64,000 nt of DNA from Saccharicrinis fermentans DSM 9555 = JCM 21142. GTDB lineage: Bacteria > Bacteroidota > Bacteroidia > Bacteroidales > Marinilabiliaceae. Positions 54,916 to 63,521 of the stretch are shown piece by piece (position 1 is the first letter of the stretch; each line of letters starts with the position of its first letter). A program made the position numbers and the translations under genes. The stretch covers positions 802,398 to 866,397 of the forward strand of contig NZ_KI912107.1 of NCBI RefSeq assembly GCF_000517085.1, written 5' to 3'. The notes beneath the pieces were generated by a model. The model had not been told where the DNA came from and did not search any database. It was given only the letters and a program-made list of their open reading frames with translations.

Positions 54916-56274
54916 ATGAAATTTAAACTATTATTTGTGATTTGCCTTGCTTTATTTCCGGCAATGAAGGCACAAAAAACGAAGTCTCTTTTTAATGGAA
55001 AAAATCTAAAAGGATGGCAAGTGTTAATTGGGGATGCAGAATTTAAAGTAGAGGATGGGGTTATCGTTGGTGTTTCGAAAGCCACCCGGCAAAGTACTTT
55101 TTTAGCCACGAAAAAGGAGTATACCAATTTTATATTGGAGTATGAGATGATGGTTGGTGAAGGACTGAATACAGGAGTACAGATTCGTACGCAATTTGAC
55201 GATGTGAAAAAACATCTATTTGGTTTGCAGGTAGAAGGCGACGATTCAGAGCGAGGATGGACTGGCGGTATATATGATCAGGGGCGTAAGGGGTGGCGCT
55301 ATCCCTTAACTTATAATCCCAATGCTAAAAATGTTTTTAGAAAAGGTCAATGGAATAGGATAAAGGTGGTGGCCTATGAAAACCATATTGCTACATGGCT
55401 GAATGGCGTTCATGTGGCCGATTTGTTGGAAGAAACAGTAGAGACCGGTTTTATTGCGCTGCAAGTACATAGTGCGGGTAAAGATAAAGAAGGTGTGGAG
55501 AATAAATGGAGAAATATGACCATTACTGAGTTGAATACAGCGCCTGACTTTTCGCAAACGACTGCCCCTACCATTAGTTATCTTACGAATAAGCTGACAG
55601 ATGCAGAGAAAAAAGATGGCTGGAAATTACTTTGGGATGGAAAAACAAGCCAAGGGTGGAGAGGTGCTAAAAGAGATGATTTTCCCGAGAAAGGATGGAG
55701 TATAAGTGATGGTATTTTAACAGTACATGCTTCGGGAGGTGGAGAATCAGAGAATGGTGGGGATATTGTTACAACTAGGCCTTATAAGAATTTTATTCTT
55801 GAGCTGGATTTTAAGTTTACCAAAGGTGCCAATAGTGGAATCAAGTATTTTGTGGATACTGATTTGAATAAGGGCAAAGGGTCGGCCATTGGATGTGAGT
55901 TTCAAATTTTAGATGATAAGGTGCATCCGGATGCCAAAAAAGGTGTTGGAGAAAAACGTACAGTTGGTTCGTTGTATGACCTAATTAAAGCAGATTCCAG
56001 ACTTTTTGTACCAGGCTTGAAGCCACTGAAGTATGTAAATTATGGTCAATGGAATAGGGCCAGAATAGAAGTAAGAGGTGCATATGTGAAGCATATATTG
56101 AATGGTTGTACGGTAGTGGAGTATGAACGAGGTACACAACAGTGGAAAGCATTGGTTGCTTATAGTAAATATGCAAAATGGCCCAACTTTGGAGAGGCCG
56201 AAGAGGGTTTGATCCTGCTTCAGGACCATGGGGATGAGGTTCATTTTAAGAATATTAAGATTAAGGAATTATAA
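54916..56274 (+). CDS. Secreted protein with two DUF1080 (3-keto-glycoside hydrolase-like) domains
   Basis: A 452-residue protein with a signal peptide (cleavage after MKAQ) and two concanavalin-like DUF1080 domains. Domain 1 (about 22-215) opens SLFNGKNLKGWQV and has GLNTGVQIRTQF; domain 2 (about 235-452) opens LLWDGKTSQGWRG and has GANSGIKYFVD. DUF1080 is also called the 3-keto-disaccharide hydrolase family, because members cleave 3-keto-glycosides made by Gfo/Idh/MocA oxidoreductases. Two such oxidoreductases follow, which supports this role. First gene of an operon divergent from the HTCS. Confidence 0.85.
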   Translation: MKFKLLFVICLALFPAMKAQKTKSLFNGKNLKGWQVLIGDAEFKVEDGVIVGVSKATRQSTFLATKKEYTNFILEYEMMVGEGLNTGVQIRTQFDDVKKHLFGLQVEGDDSERGWTGGIYDQGRKGWRYPLTYNPNAKNVFRKGQWNRIKVVAYENHIATWLNGVHVADLLEETVETGFIALQVHSAGKDKEGVENKWRNMTITELNTAPDFSQTTAPTISYLTNKLTDAEKKDGWKLLWDGKTSQGWRGAKRDDFPEKGWSISDGILTVHASGGGESENGGDIVTTRPYKNFILELDFKFTKGANSGIKYFVDTDLNKGKGSAIGCEFQILDDKVHPDAKKGVGEKRTVGSLYDLIKADSRLFVPGLKPLKYVNYGQWNRARIEVRGAYVKHILNGCTVVEYERGTQQWKALVAYSKYAKWPNFGEAEEGLILLQDHGDEVHFKNIKIKEL

Positions 56275-56329
56275 GATGTTGTAGTCAGGTAGTGGTATCA
56301 CTTATCTTTCATTCATTTATTTTAAGAAT

Positions 56330-57658
56330 ATGGTTACGAGAAGAAGTTTTATAAAAAAGGCAGCTGTTGGAACAGTTGGGATGAGTGTTTTAAGTTCAAC
56401 CCGGGTTTTGGGAAATGTTATGGGTGCCAATGAAAGGATAAATTTTGCGATTATAGGAACCGGAGGTCGGGCATATGGGTTGGCACCGGCTGTGGCAGCT
56501 GCCGAGAATGCCCGGGTGTCGCATATATGTGATGTGGATGCAATTCGATTGCAGAAATTTAAAGATTATTGCAAGAAGAATATTGGGTATGCTCCTGTAT
56601 TGGAAAAGGACTTTAGGAATTTACTAAGCAACAAAGAGGTGGATGCTGTTATTGTGGCAACACCGGAACATTGGCATGCACCTATGGCTATCATGGCCAT
56701 GCAGGCAGGTAAGCATGTTTATGTGGAGAAACCGTGTAGTCACAATCCCCATGAAACAGAATTGTTGATTGAGGTGCAGAAGAAAACAGGTATGTTGTGC
56801 CAGATGGGTAATCAACAACGTTCGTCCAAAACATCGGCGATGGCAGTCCGGGAAATTCAAGAGGGTATTATTGGAACCCCTTATATGGGCAAGGCCTTTT
56901 ATGCAAGGGCACGTAAGCCTATTGGGGTAGGCAATAAAATTGCTGTTCCGGATCATTTAGACTGGGATTTATGGCAGGGTCCTGCCCCGCGTGAAGCTTA
57001 TCGGGATAATATTCATCCCTATAACTGGCATTGGTTTCGTACTTGGGGTACCGGTGAAATACATAATAATGGCACACATGAAATTGATATTGCACGTTGG
57101 GCATTAGGTGTGGATTATCCGGTGAGGGTGGTTTCCAATGGTGGTCGTCTTGCATATTCGGGAGATGATTGGCAATGGTTTGATACTCAGCTGGCCAGTT
57201 ATGAGTTTGAAGGCAATAAAAATATTACATGGGAAGGATATAGTGCCCATGCCTATAAGCCAGGAGGAGGCAGAGGGACACTTATTTATGGTTCGGAAGG
57301 TGTTATTCATCTGGATAGAGGTAAATATGTGTTAATGGATCTCAATGGGAAAGTAATAAAAACGGAGCGTGAAGGCGATTTCAAGGCTGCCAATGATACA
57401 AATGACTCCATTGGTTTTGACATATTGACTGTTCAGCATATGCGTAACTTGGTGAATGCTATCTTAAAGGGAGAAAAATTAAATGCTCCTATTTATGATG
57501 GTGGTATTTCTACGCAGTTATGCCATTTAGGTAATATAGCGCAGGATGTTAAGGAGAGCATTTTGGTGGATCCAAAAACCGGACGAGTGTTGAAAAATAA
57601 GGCGGCCATGCATAAATGGAAACGTGTGTATGAAAAAGGGTGGGAGCCCCAATTGTAG
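56330..57658 (+). CDS. Gfo/Idh/MocA oxidoreductase with Tat signal (first copy)
   Basis: A predicted NAD(P)-dependent sugar oxidoreductase of 442 residues. The N-terminus RRSFIKKAAVGTVGMSVL is a twin-arginine signal, so the folded enzyme with its cofactor would be exported. The Rossmann motif is FAIIGTGGRAYGLAPA, the EKP motif is HVYVEKPCSH, and the C-terminal domain has WHWFRTWGTGEIHNNGTHEID with the catalytic-type His. Substrate is probably a glycan-derived sugar; oxidation at C3 is an inference from the DUF1080 neighbour. Confidence 0.85.
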   Translation: MVTRRSFIKKAAVGTVGMSVLSSTRVLGNVMGANERINFAIIGTGGRAYGLAPAVAAAENARVSHICDVDAIRLQKFKDYCKKNIGYAPVLEKDFRNLLSNKEVDAVIVATPEHWHAPMAIMAMQAGKHVYVEKPCSHNPHETELLIEVQKKTGMLCQMGNQQRSSKTSAMAVREIQEGIIGTPYMGKAFYARARKPIGVGNKIAVPDHLDWDLWQGPAPREAYRDNIHPYNWHWFRTWGTGEIHNNGTHEIDIARWALGVDYPVRVVSNGGRLAYSGDDWQWFDTQLASYEFEGNKNITWEGYSAHAYKPGGGRGTLIYGSEGVIHLDRGKYVLMDLNGKVIKTEREGDFKAANDTNDSIGFDILTVQHMRNLVNAILKGEKLNAPIYDGGISTQLCHLGNIAQDVKESILVDPKTGRVLKNKAAMHKWKRVYEKGWEPQL

Positions 57659-57738
57659 TGCGGATAATGTGGATTGAGATTCGTGCAAAGAATCGATAGT
57701 ATACCTAGTATATTCACGTTGAATACGAATCATTAAAA

Positions 57739-57746
57739 TATATTTG
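57739..57746 (+). promoter_or_regulatory. Predicted -7 box directly before the ApbE-like gene
   Basis: TATATTTG matches TAnnTTTG and ends 5 bases before the start codon, so an internal promoter here would give a nearly leaderless transcript. Confidence 0.4.
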
Positions 57747-57751
57747 ATTAG

Positions 57752-58549
57752 ATGCAATCGCCTTACCTCTTTCATAATACCATGGCTGCAATGAACTCAA
57801 GACTTGATGTGGTTTTGTGGAGTCGGAATGCTAATGTTCATTTTTCTTCTGTTTTTGCTAAGATGGTAAGGAAAGTGGAAGAGATAGAGTTGATATATAG
57901 TAAGTTTGATGAGAGAGCAGAACTATATCATTTAAATAAGAATGCAGGGAAGACTTCGGTGGAGGTGAGTGCGAGTTTGTGGTCTATGCTAAAAAAGAGT
58001 GTTGAATATCACCTTAAAACGAAGGGGTACTTTAATATAGGATATACTAGTGCACAATCTCTTGATAGTCAGTTGATTTTTGATGATGATGGTCAGCGAG
58101 TGGCTTTTACCTCGGAGCGTGTAGAGCTGGATTTTGGAGGTGTGGGAAAAGGAATAGCCCTGAAAGAATTAGCAGCTATTATAGCGCAAGAGGAAAAAAT
58201 GAATGCGTTTATTTGTTTTGGAGGAAGTTCTGTATTGACTCGGGGCCATCATCCCTACGGAGATTATTGGCCTCTGGCTTTGGAAGATGATGTTCAAACA
58301 ACTTTAGATTTGCGTAACGATGCCTTGTCCATAAGCGGATTGCATCGGCACAATGTGAGCGAGCCAATGCATGTTGTTGAACCGCAAACGGGAGAATTGA
58401 AGCATCGGCAGTTATTGGTTGCCGTAAAGATGGACTGCCCGGTGGAAGCAGAGATCTTGTCTACTGCATTATTGGTGGCACCGCAGGAGTACCATCGATC
58501 TATACTCAATAATTTTAATGTGAATAAACTGATATTGCAATCATTGTAG
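57752..58549 (+). CDS. ApbE-like FAD:protein FMN transferase, short and without signal peptide
   Basis: ApbE enzymes move FMN from FAD onto a Thr or Ser of a target protein. The 265-residue protein shows the family pattern: an N-terminal HNTMAAMNSRLDVVLW, the LDFGGVGKGIALKEL motif, FICFGGSSVLTRG, DALSISGLHR and HVVEPQTGE followed by a region with VEAEILSTALLV. It is shorter than typical ApbE (~330) and has no signal or lipobox, so it would act in the cytoplasm. It lies between two Gfo/Idh/MocA genes, 14 bases before the second. No flavinylation target is obvious in the window. Confidence 0.85.
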   Translation: MQSPYLFHNTMAAMNSRLDVVLWSRNANVHFSSVFAKMVRKVEEIELIYSKFDERAELYHLNKNAGKTSVEVSASLWSMLKKSVEYHLKTKGYFNIGYTSAQSLDSQLIFDDDGQRVAFTSERVELDFGGVGKGIALKELAAIIAQEEKMNAFICFGGSSVLTRGHHPYGDYWPLALEDDVQTTLDLRNDALSISGLHRHNVSEPMHVVEPQTGELKHRQLLVAVKMDCPVEAEILSTALLVAPQEYHRSILNNFNVNKLILQSL

Positions 58550-58563
58550 TTAAATAAATTAAA

Positions 58564-59841
58564 ATGGGAAAAAGTAGAAGGGAATTTATTAAAAAGATGG
58601 CTGTGGTTGGTGCCGGAGTATCGGTCATGGCAAATCCCTTGTTTAATGATGTTTTTGCTGGAAATAACAGTGGGGTGACCAAATTGGCTATTATTGGAAC
58701 AGGAAGTCGGGGACGGTATTTACAAGAACATTTATACAGGATTCAAGAAGAAGGGAATAAAGAGTTTGAAATAGTTGCACTGTGTGATAATTATGCACCC
58801 AGTTTAAACAAATCTTTGGCTTTGGCTAAAAAGTATCATAATTCGCCCAAGGCTTTCCGTAACTATAAAAGTTTACTAAAGCAGGTGAGTGTGGAGGGGG
58901 TTGTTATAGCAACGCCTTTGTTTCAGCATGCCCATATTGCCATAGATTGCATGAAAGAGGGTGTTCATGTGCTATGTGAGAAAGCGATGGCTCGTACCCT
59001 AGAGGATACAAAAGCGATGTATGATACGCATGTGAATACAGGTAGCATCTTATTGATTGGCCATCAGCGTCTCTTTAGTGATAAGTATAATATGGCCATG
59101 CAACGTATTCAGAAAGGCGAACTTGGTGTTATTGGTCAAATGCATGCCCATTGGCATCGTGGTAACGATTGGCGCAGATCGGTACCTAAAGATAAACCAG
59201 AGTTGGAACGTCAAATTAACTGGCGTTTATATAAGGAATATTCTGCGGGTCTACTGACAGAACTAATGTCTCACCAAATTCAGGTAGCCAACTGGGTAAA
59301 ACAAAAAACTCCTGTTTCGGTCATGGGAACTGGGAGTATTCGTTATTGGCACGATGGAAGAGAGGTTGATGATAATTTGGCTGCCATATTCACTTATGAT
59401 GATGGTACCCAATTTACCTATGATTCACAGACAATAAATAAGCGCTATGGCTGCGAAGAGGAGATTGTTGGCGATAAAGGAGTTTTTGAATTAGAAACCA
59501 ATAAGTACTACCCTACTAAGGCCGTGCTTCCAGAACCTGCTCCGGGAATTGCGCAAATGATCGGAGATATTGAAAAGGGGCTGTTTGAGGATGTCCCTAT
59601 TGGTGGCCCTAGCTGGTCTCCTGAAACCAAGAAAAGACAAATGGCTGTGCCAATATTCGAAGGACAGGTGGGGGATGGCACAAAAGAAGAGCTGATACAT
59701 TTTGTGCGTTTTATAAAAAAAGGTCAGTGTCCTTCATGGATGCTTAAAGAAGGATATAATGCTAGTATTTGGACCTTATTAACAGAGCAGGCAATTGATA
59801 AGGGAGAGGTGTTAACCATGCCGCATAAATATAGAATATAA
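58564..59841 (+). CDS. Gfo/Idh/MocA oxidoreductase with Tat signal (second copy)
   Basis: A 425-residue relative of the gene at 56330, with a twin-arginine signal (KSRREFIKKMAVVGAG). The Rossmann motif is LAIIGTGSRGRYLQEHLY. The usual EKP motif is HVLCEKAMARTLED, with Pro replaced by Ala. The C-terminal part has WHRGNDWRRSVP and LTELMSHQIQVANW. Together with the first copy it may form an oxidation/reduction pair on a sugar. The small membrane protein gene follows 6 bases after. Confidence 0.85.
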   Translation: MGKSRREFIKKMAVVGAGVSVMANPLFNDVFAGNNSGVTKLAIIGTGSRGRYLQEHLYRIQEEGNKEFEIVALCDNYAPSLNKSLALAKKYHNSPKAFRNYKSLLKQVSVEGVVIATPLFQHAHIAIDCMKEGVHVLCEKAMARTLEDTKAMYDTHVNTGSILLIGHQRLFSDKYNMAMQRIQKGELGVIGQMHAHWHRGNDWRRSVPKDKPELERQINWRLYKEYSAGLLTELMSHQIQVANWVKQKTPVSVMGTGSIRYWHDGREVDDNLAAIFTYDDGTQFTYDSQTINKRYGCEEEIVGDKGVFELETNKYYPTKAVLPEPAPGIAQMIGDIEKGLFEDVPIGGPSWSPETKKRQMAVPIFEGQVGDGTKEELIHFVRFIKKGQCPSWMLKEGYNASIWTLLTEQAIDKGEVLTMPHKYRI

Positions 59842-59847
59842 GAAAAA

Positions 59848-60084
59848 ATGAAGGATATTGTATTGAAAGGAAGTTCCGTTAAAAGAGAATTATGGATATT
59901 GCTGATTTCTTTTGGACTGGCTATGGTGGTGAATATATGTTCCATATTAATATATGAAACAGCATGGATTGAACTGTTCACATCCATGGGATTTGTGGCT
60001 ATTTTAACTGTTGTATTTTATGTTTTAGCAGGGCTTTGTAGGTTACTGATAGAGGGACTAAGAACCTTGATTAAATTTATTTAA
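59848..60084 (+). CDS. Small membrane protein with two predicted helices
   Basis: I do not recognise this 78-residue protein. It has two hydrophobic segments (WILLISFGLAMVVNICSILI, and FVAILTVVFYVLAGLCRLLI) and basic ends, which suggests a small inner-membrane protein. It starts 6 bases after the second oxidoreductase gene, so it is the last gene of the operon. Confidence 0.65.
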   Translation: MKDIVLKGSSVKRELWILLISFGLAMVVNICSILIYETAWIELFTSMGFVAILTVVFYVLAGLCRLLIEGLRTLIKFI

Positions 60085-60123
60085 TTTTTTTTCTCTTTCA
60101 GTTTTTTCATACCTTAATTTTAT

Positions 60124-60131
60124 TACATTTG
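60124..60131 (+). promoter_or_regulatory. Predicted -7 box for the polyamine cluster
   Basis: TACATTTG matches TAnnTTTG, 127 bases before the dehydrogenase gene; a leader of about 120 bases with no recognised structure follows. Confidence 0.5.
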
Positions 60132-60258
60132 CCCGTCCTATTTTAGAAACCTGAAAAAATGAATGTAGGGTGTTGATAAATAGGTTTTTATGAGTGTTTT
60201 TTTGTGAGTGAGTTAAACGTGGTTCATTCCGTTTTTTACTTTTTTATATTTTAAAAAA

Positions 60259-61461
60259 ATGAACAAGGTTCTTATTATTGGAGCTGGAGGGGTAAGTAAT
60301 GTAGTAGTACATAAATGTGCGGCTCTTCCTGAGGTATTTGGTCAAATTATTTTGGCTTCACGTACCAAAAGCAAATGTGATATTATCGCTAAGTCGGTAA
60401 ATGAAAAATTTGGAGTAGAGATTTTAACCGAACAGTTGGATGCGGATCAAACTGCGAATACGGTTGCTCTCATCAAAAAACACAGCCCTAAGTTGGTTAT
60501 TAATGTGGCATTGCCTTATCAGGACTTGGTCATCATGGATGCTTGTTTAGAGACAGGTGTAGATTATCTGGATACAGCTAATTACGAGCCCAAAGATGAA
60601 GCTAAATTTGAGTATAAATGGCAATGGGCTTATCAAGATAAGTTTAAAGAAGCGGGCTTAATGGCTTTGCTGGGTAGTGGTTTTGATCCGGGAGTAACCA
60701 ATATGTTTTGTGCCTATGCCCAAAAACATTTATTCGATGAAATTCATACCATCGACATTGTGGATTGCAATGGCGGTGATCACGGTAAAGCATTCGCGAC
60801 CAATTTTAATCCAGAAATAAATATCAGAGAGATAACAGCCAGGGGTCGTTATTGGGAAGATGGGGAATGGAAAAGTACAGACCCTCTCGCCGTAAAGCAG
60901 GATTTTGATTTCCCTGGGGTGGGTGAAAGGAAAATGTATTTGATGTATCATGAGGAGATGGAATCCTTATGTCAGAATATTAAAGGTTTAAAACGCATCC
61001 GTTTTTGGATGACCTTTGGCGAGGAATATTTAACCCATTTACGTGTGATTCAGAATCTGGGTTTAAATAGAATTGATGAAGTAGATTATAAGGGACAAAA
61101 AATTGTTCCGTTGGAGTTTCTGAAAAGATTATTACCCGACCCAGGCTCGCTGGCTGCTAACTATACAGGAAAAACATCCATTGGCTGCGTCATTGAAGGC
61201 TTGAAAGATGGTAAGAAAGTGCGTAAATTTATTTATAATATTTGCGACCATCAGGAAACTTACAAAGAAGTGGGGTCGCAGGCTGTGTCTTATACCACAG
61301 GCGTGCCAGCCATGATAGGTGCCAAAATGATTTTGGAAGGTCATTGGAAAAAAGAAGGTGTTTATAATATGGAGCAATTAGATCCAGATCTTTTTATGGA
61401 TGACTTGAATAAGTATGGTTTACCCTGGCATGTGGAAGAATGGAGCAGTTCGGTGGAATAA
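60259..61461 (+). CDS. Carboxynorspermidine/carboxyspermidine dehydrogenase
   Basis: A saccharopine-dehydrogenase-like enzyme of 400 residues that joins putrescine (or diaminopropane) to aspartate semialdehyde with NADPH, giving carboxyspermidine (or carboxynorspermidine). The Rossmann motif is VLIIGAGGVSNVVVHKCA; other family segments are DTANYEPKDEAKF, LLGSGFDPGVTNMFCAYA and YTTGVPAMIGAKMI. The adjacent nspC, overlapping by 22 bases, supports this over lysine-pathway saccharopine dehydrogenase. Confidence 0.92.
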   Translation: MNKVLIIGAGGVSNVVVHKCAALPEVFGQIILASRTKSKCDIIAKSVNEKFGVEILTEQLDADQTANTVALIKKHSPKLVINVALPYQDLVIMDACLETGVDYLDTANYEPKDEAKFEYKWQWAYQDKFKEAGLMALLGSGFDPGVTNMFCAYAQKHLFDEIHTIDIVDCNGGDHGKAFATNFNPEINIREITARGRYWEDGEWKSTDPLAVKQDFDFPGVGERKMYLMYHEEMESLCQNIKGLKRIRFWMTFGEEYLTHLRVIQNLGLNRIDEVDYKGQKIVPLEFLKRLLPDPGSLAANYTGKTSIGCVIEGLKDGKKVRKFIYNICDHQETYKEVGSQAVSYTTGVPAMIGAKMILEGHWKKEGVYNMEQLDPDLFMDDLNKYGLPWHVEEWSSSVE

Positions 61462-62609
61462 AGTTCTCACAGCAAGCGTTGGCTGATTTGCAAACGCCAT
61501 GTTATGTGGTTAGTAAAACTCAATTGGAACGTAACCTACTGTTGTTGCAGCATGTGCAACAACAGGCAGGCTGTAAAATTCTATTGGCTTTTAAAGGTTT
61601 TGCCATGTGGAATCTGGCTCCTTTGGTACGTAAGTATTTACCAGGTACTTCTGCCAGTTCGGTTAATGAGGCCAGGTTGGGACGTGAAGTATATGGGGGT
61701 GAACTGCATGTTTATGCTCCTGCCTTTTCAGATGCAGACATGGCTGAACACCTTGCGTTAGCCGACCATATTGTTTTTAACAGTCCAGGTCAATACAAAC
61801 GTTTTAAAGCTCTGCTGGAAAAGCATGATTCTATCAAAGCCGGCATTCGCATTAATCCTGAGCATTCAGAAGCGGATACGCCACTTTATGATCCCAGTGG
61901 TCGCTATAGCCGCTTGGGTACCACTCTTGAAAACCTGAAGAATCATTTGGATCACCTGGAGGGTATCTCCGGTTTACATTTTCATAATTTGTGTGAGCAA
62001 AATGTGGATGCCCTTGAGAGAACTTTGGCGGTGGTGGAAGATAAGTTTGGTTTTTTATTGCAGCGGTTATCGTGGATTAATTTTGGGGGAGGACACCATA
62101 TCAGTCGTTCCGATTACCAAGTGGATCGTTTAATTCAACTGATCAAAGACTTCAAACGAAGGCATGCTTTAGAGGTGTACTTGGAGCCAGGTGAAGCCAT
62201 TGCCTTAAATACAGGTGTTTTAGTTACTACAGTAGAAGATGTGATTATTAACGAAAAGAGTATTGCCTTGCTGGATACTTCAGTAACTGCACATATGCCC
62301 GATGTGCTTGAGATGCCTTACCGTCCACTTATTTTAAATGCCGATGAGCCCAATCGTAAAAAATATACTTATCGCTTGGGGGGTGTAAGTTGTTTGGCCG
62401 GTGATGTGGTGGGTGATTATAGTTTTGATGATGAACTTAAGGTGGGTGATCGATTGATATTCGGAGATATGGCTCATTATACGATGGTTAAAAATACTAC
62501 TTTTAATGGAGTACGTTTGCCTTCTATGTATATTTATGATGAAGAAGCAGATCAGTGCCGTTTGGTGAAGCATTTTACGTACGAGGATTATAAAAATCGT
62601 TTGAGTTAG
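61440..62609 (+). CDS. nspC: Carboxynorspermidine/carboxyspermidine decarboxylase
   Basis: A fold-type III PLP decarboxylase of 389 residues that turns carboxyspermidine into spermidine. The PLP lysine is in KILLAFKGFAMW near residue 42; the phosphate-binding and substrate segments are GISGLHFHNLCEQ, WINFGGGHHISR and EPGEAIALNTG. Its start lies inside the dehydrogenase gene (22-base overlap), so translation is probably coupled. speB follows 9 bases later. Confidence 0.94.
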   Translation: MEQFGGIKFSQQALADLQTPCYVVSKTQLERNLLLLQHVQQQAGCKILLAFKGFAMWNLAPLVRKYLPGTSASSVNEARLGREVYGGELHVYAPAFSDADMAEHLALADHIVFNSPGQYKRFKALLEKHDSIKAGIRINPEHSEADTPLYDPSGRYSRLGTTLENLKNHLDHLEGISGLHFHNLCEQNVDALERTLAVVEDKFGFLLQRLSWINFGGGHHISRSDYQVDRLIQLIKDFKRRHALEVYLEPGEAIALNTGVLVTTVEDVIINEKSIALLDTSVTAHMPDVLEMPYRPLILNADEPNRKKYTYRLGGVSCLAGDVVGDYSFDDELKVGDRLIFGDMAHYTMVKNTTFNGVRLPSMYIYDEEADQCRLVKHFTYEDYKNRLS

Positions 62610-62618
62610 TAAGGGACA

Positions 62619-63464
62619 ATGGATTACACTAAATATTTTTGTGGAGAAGATGGCTACTGTCTTGATTATAATAAGGCAGCTGTTGCCGTATTGCCTGTTC
62701 CTTATGATGGAACGAGTACATGGGTGAAGGGCTCAGATAAGGGACCGGCAGCGTTAATTGAAGCTTCAGGAACATTGGAAATGTTCGATATTGAAACCGG
62801 AAATGATGTTTCTAAAAAAGGTATATATACGCTGCCTCCGGTAATAGAAGACCGATCACCGGAAAAAATGAGTGAGGCGGTGGAACGTGCCATTACCCAA
62901 CTATTGGGTGATGGTAAACTCCCTGTTTTAGTGGGAGGAGAGCATTCTGTGAGTATTGGTGCTTTTAAAGCCATGGCTAAGCGATATGAGAATATCACCT
63001 TTTTGCAGTTTGATGCCCATGCAGACCTGCGGGAATCTTACGAAGGTTCCGCATACAACCATGCCTGTGTGATGCACCAGGCCAAAAAACTGGCTCCTAT
63101 TGTTCAGGTAGGTATACGAAGTATGTGCCAAGAAGAGCGTGTGTATGTTGACCCTGAGAAGATGTTTTTTCGTTATCAAATACGGCAAAATATGGATTGG
63201 CAAAACGATGTTATGGCGCAACTGAGTGGGGATGTCTATATTACGATCGACCTGGATGTTTTTGACCCTTCTATTATGCCATCTACAGGTACCCCTGAAC
63301 CAGATGGACTGTTGTATCACGAGGTGCTTTCAATGATTCGAAAAGTTCAAACGCATTGTAACATTGTGGGTTTTGATGTGGTTGAGTTATGTCCCAATGA
63401 AAAAAATAAGGCGCCCGATTTTTTGGCCGCGAAACTTGTTTACCAAGTGTTAAGCGGAATTTAA
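62619..63464 (+). CDS. speB: Agmatinase
   Basis: A manganese ureohydrolase of 281 residues that splits agmatine into putrescine and urea. Metal motifs: VGGEHSVSIGAF, LQFDAHADLRESY and TIDLDVFDPSIMP followed by GTPEPDGLLYHEV. The His-Asp-rich set is complete. With speA (next gene) and the two upstream genes it completes the arginine-agmatine-putrescine-spermidine route. Confidence 0.93.
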   Translation: MDYTKYFCGEDGYCLDYNKAAVAVLPVPYDGTSTWVKGSDKGPAALIEASGTLEMFDIETGNDVSKKGIYTLPPVIEDRSPEKMSEAVERAITQLLGDGKLPVLVGGEHSVSIGAFKAMAKRYENITFLQFDAHADLRESYEGSAYNHACVMHQAKKLAPIVQVGIRSMCQEERVYVDPEKMFFRYQIRQNMDWQNDVMAQLSGDVYITIDLDVFDPSIMPSTGTPEPDGLLYHEVLSMIRKVQTHCNIVGFDVVELCPNEKNKAPDFLAAKLVYQVLSGI

Positions 63465-63493
63465 TGTGTTTTAAGCTCAATTTTAAGATTATA

Positions 63494-63501
63494 TAATTTT
63501 G
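63494..63501 (+). promoter_or_regulatory. Predicted -7 box for speA
   Basis: TAATTTTG matches TAnnTTTG, 20 bases before the speA start, so speA may also be transcribed separately from speB. Confidence 0.5.
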
Positions 63502-63521
63502 TTTTTTTTAAGATTACGGTG

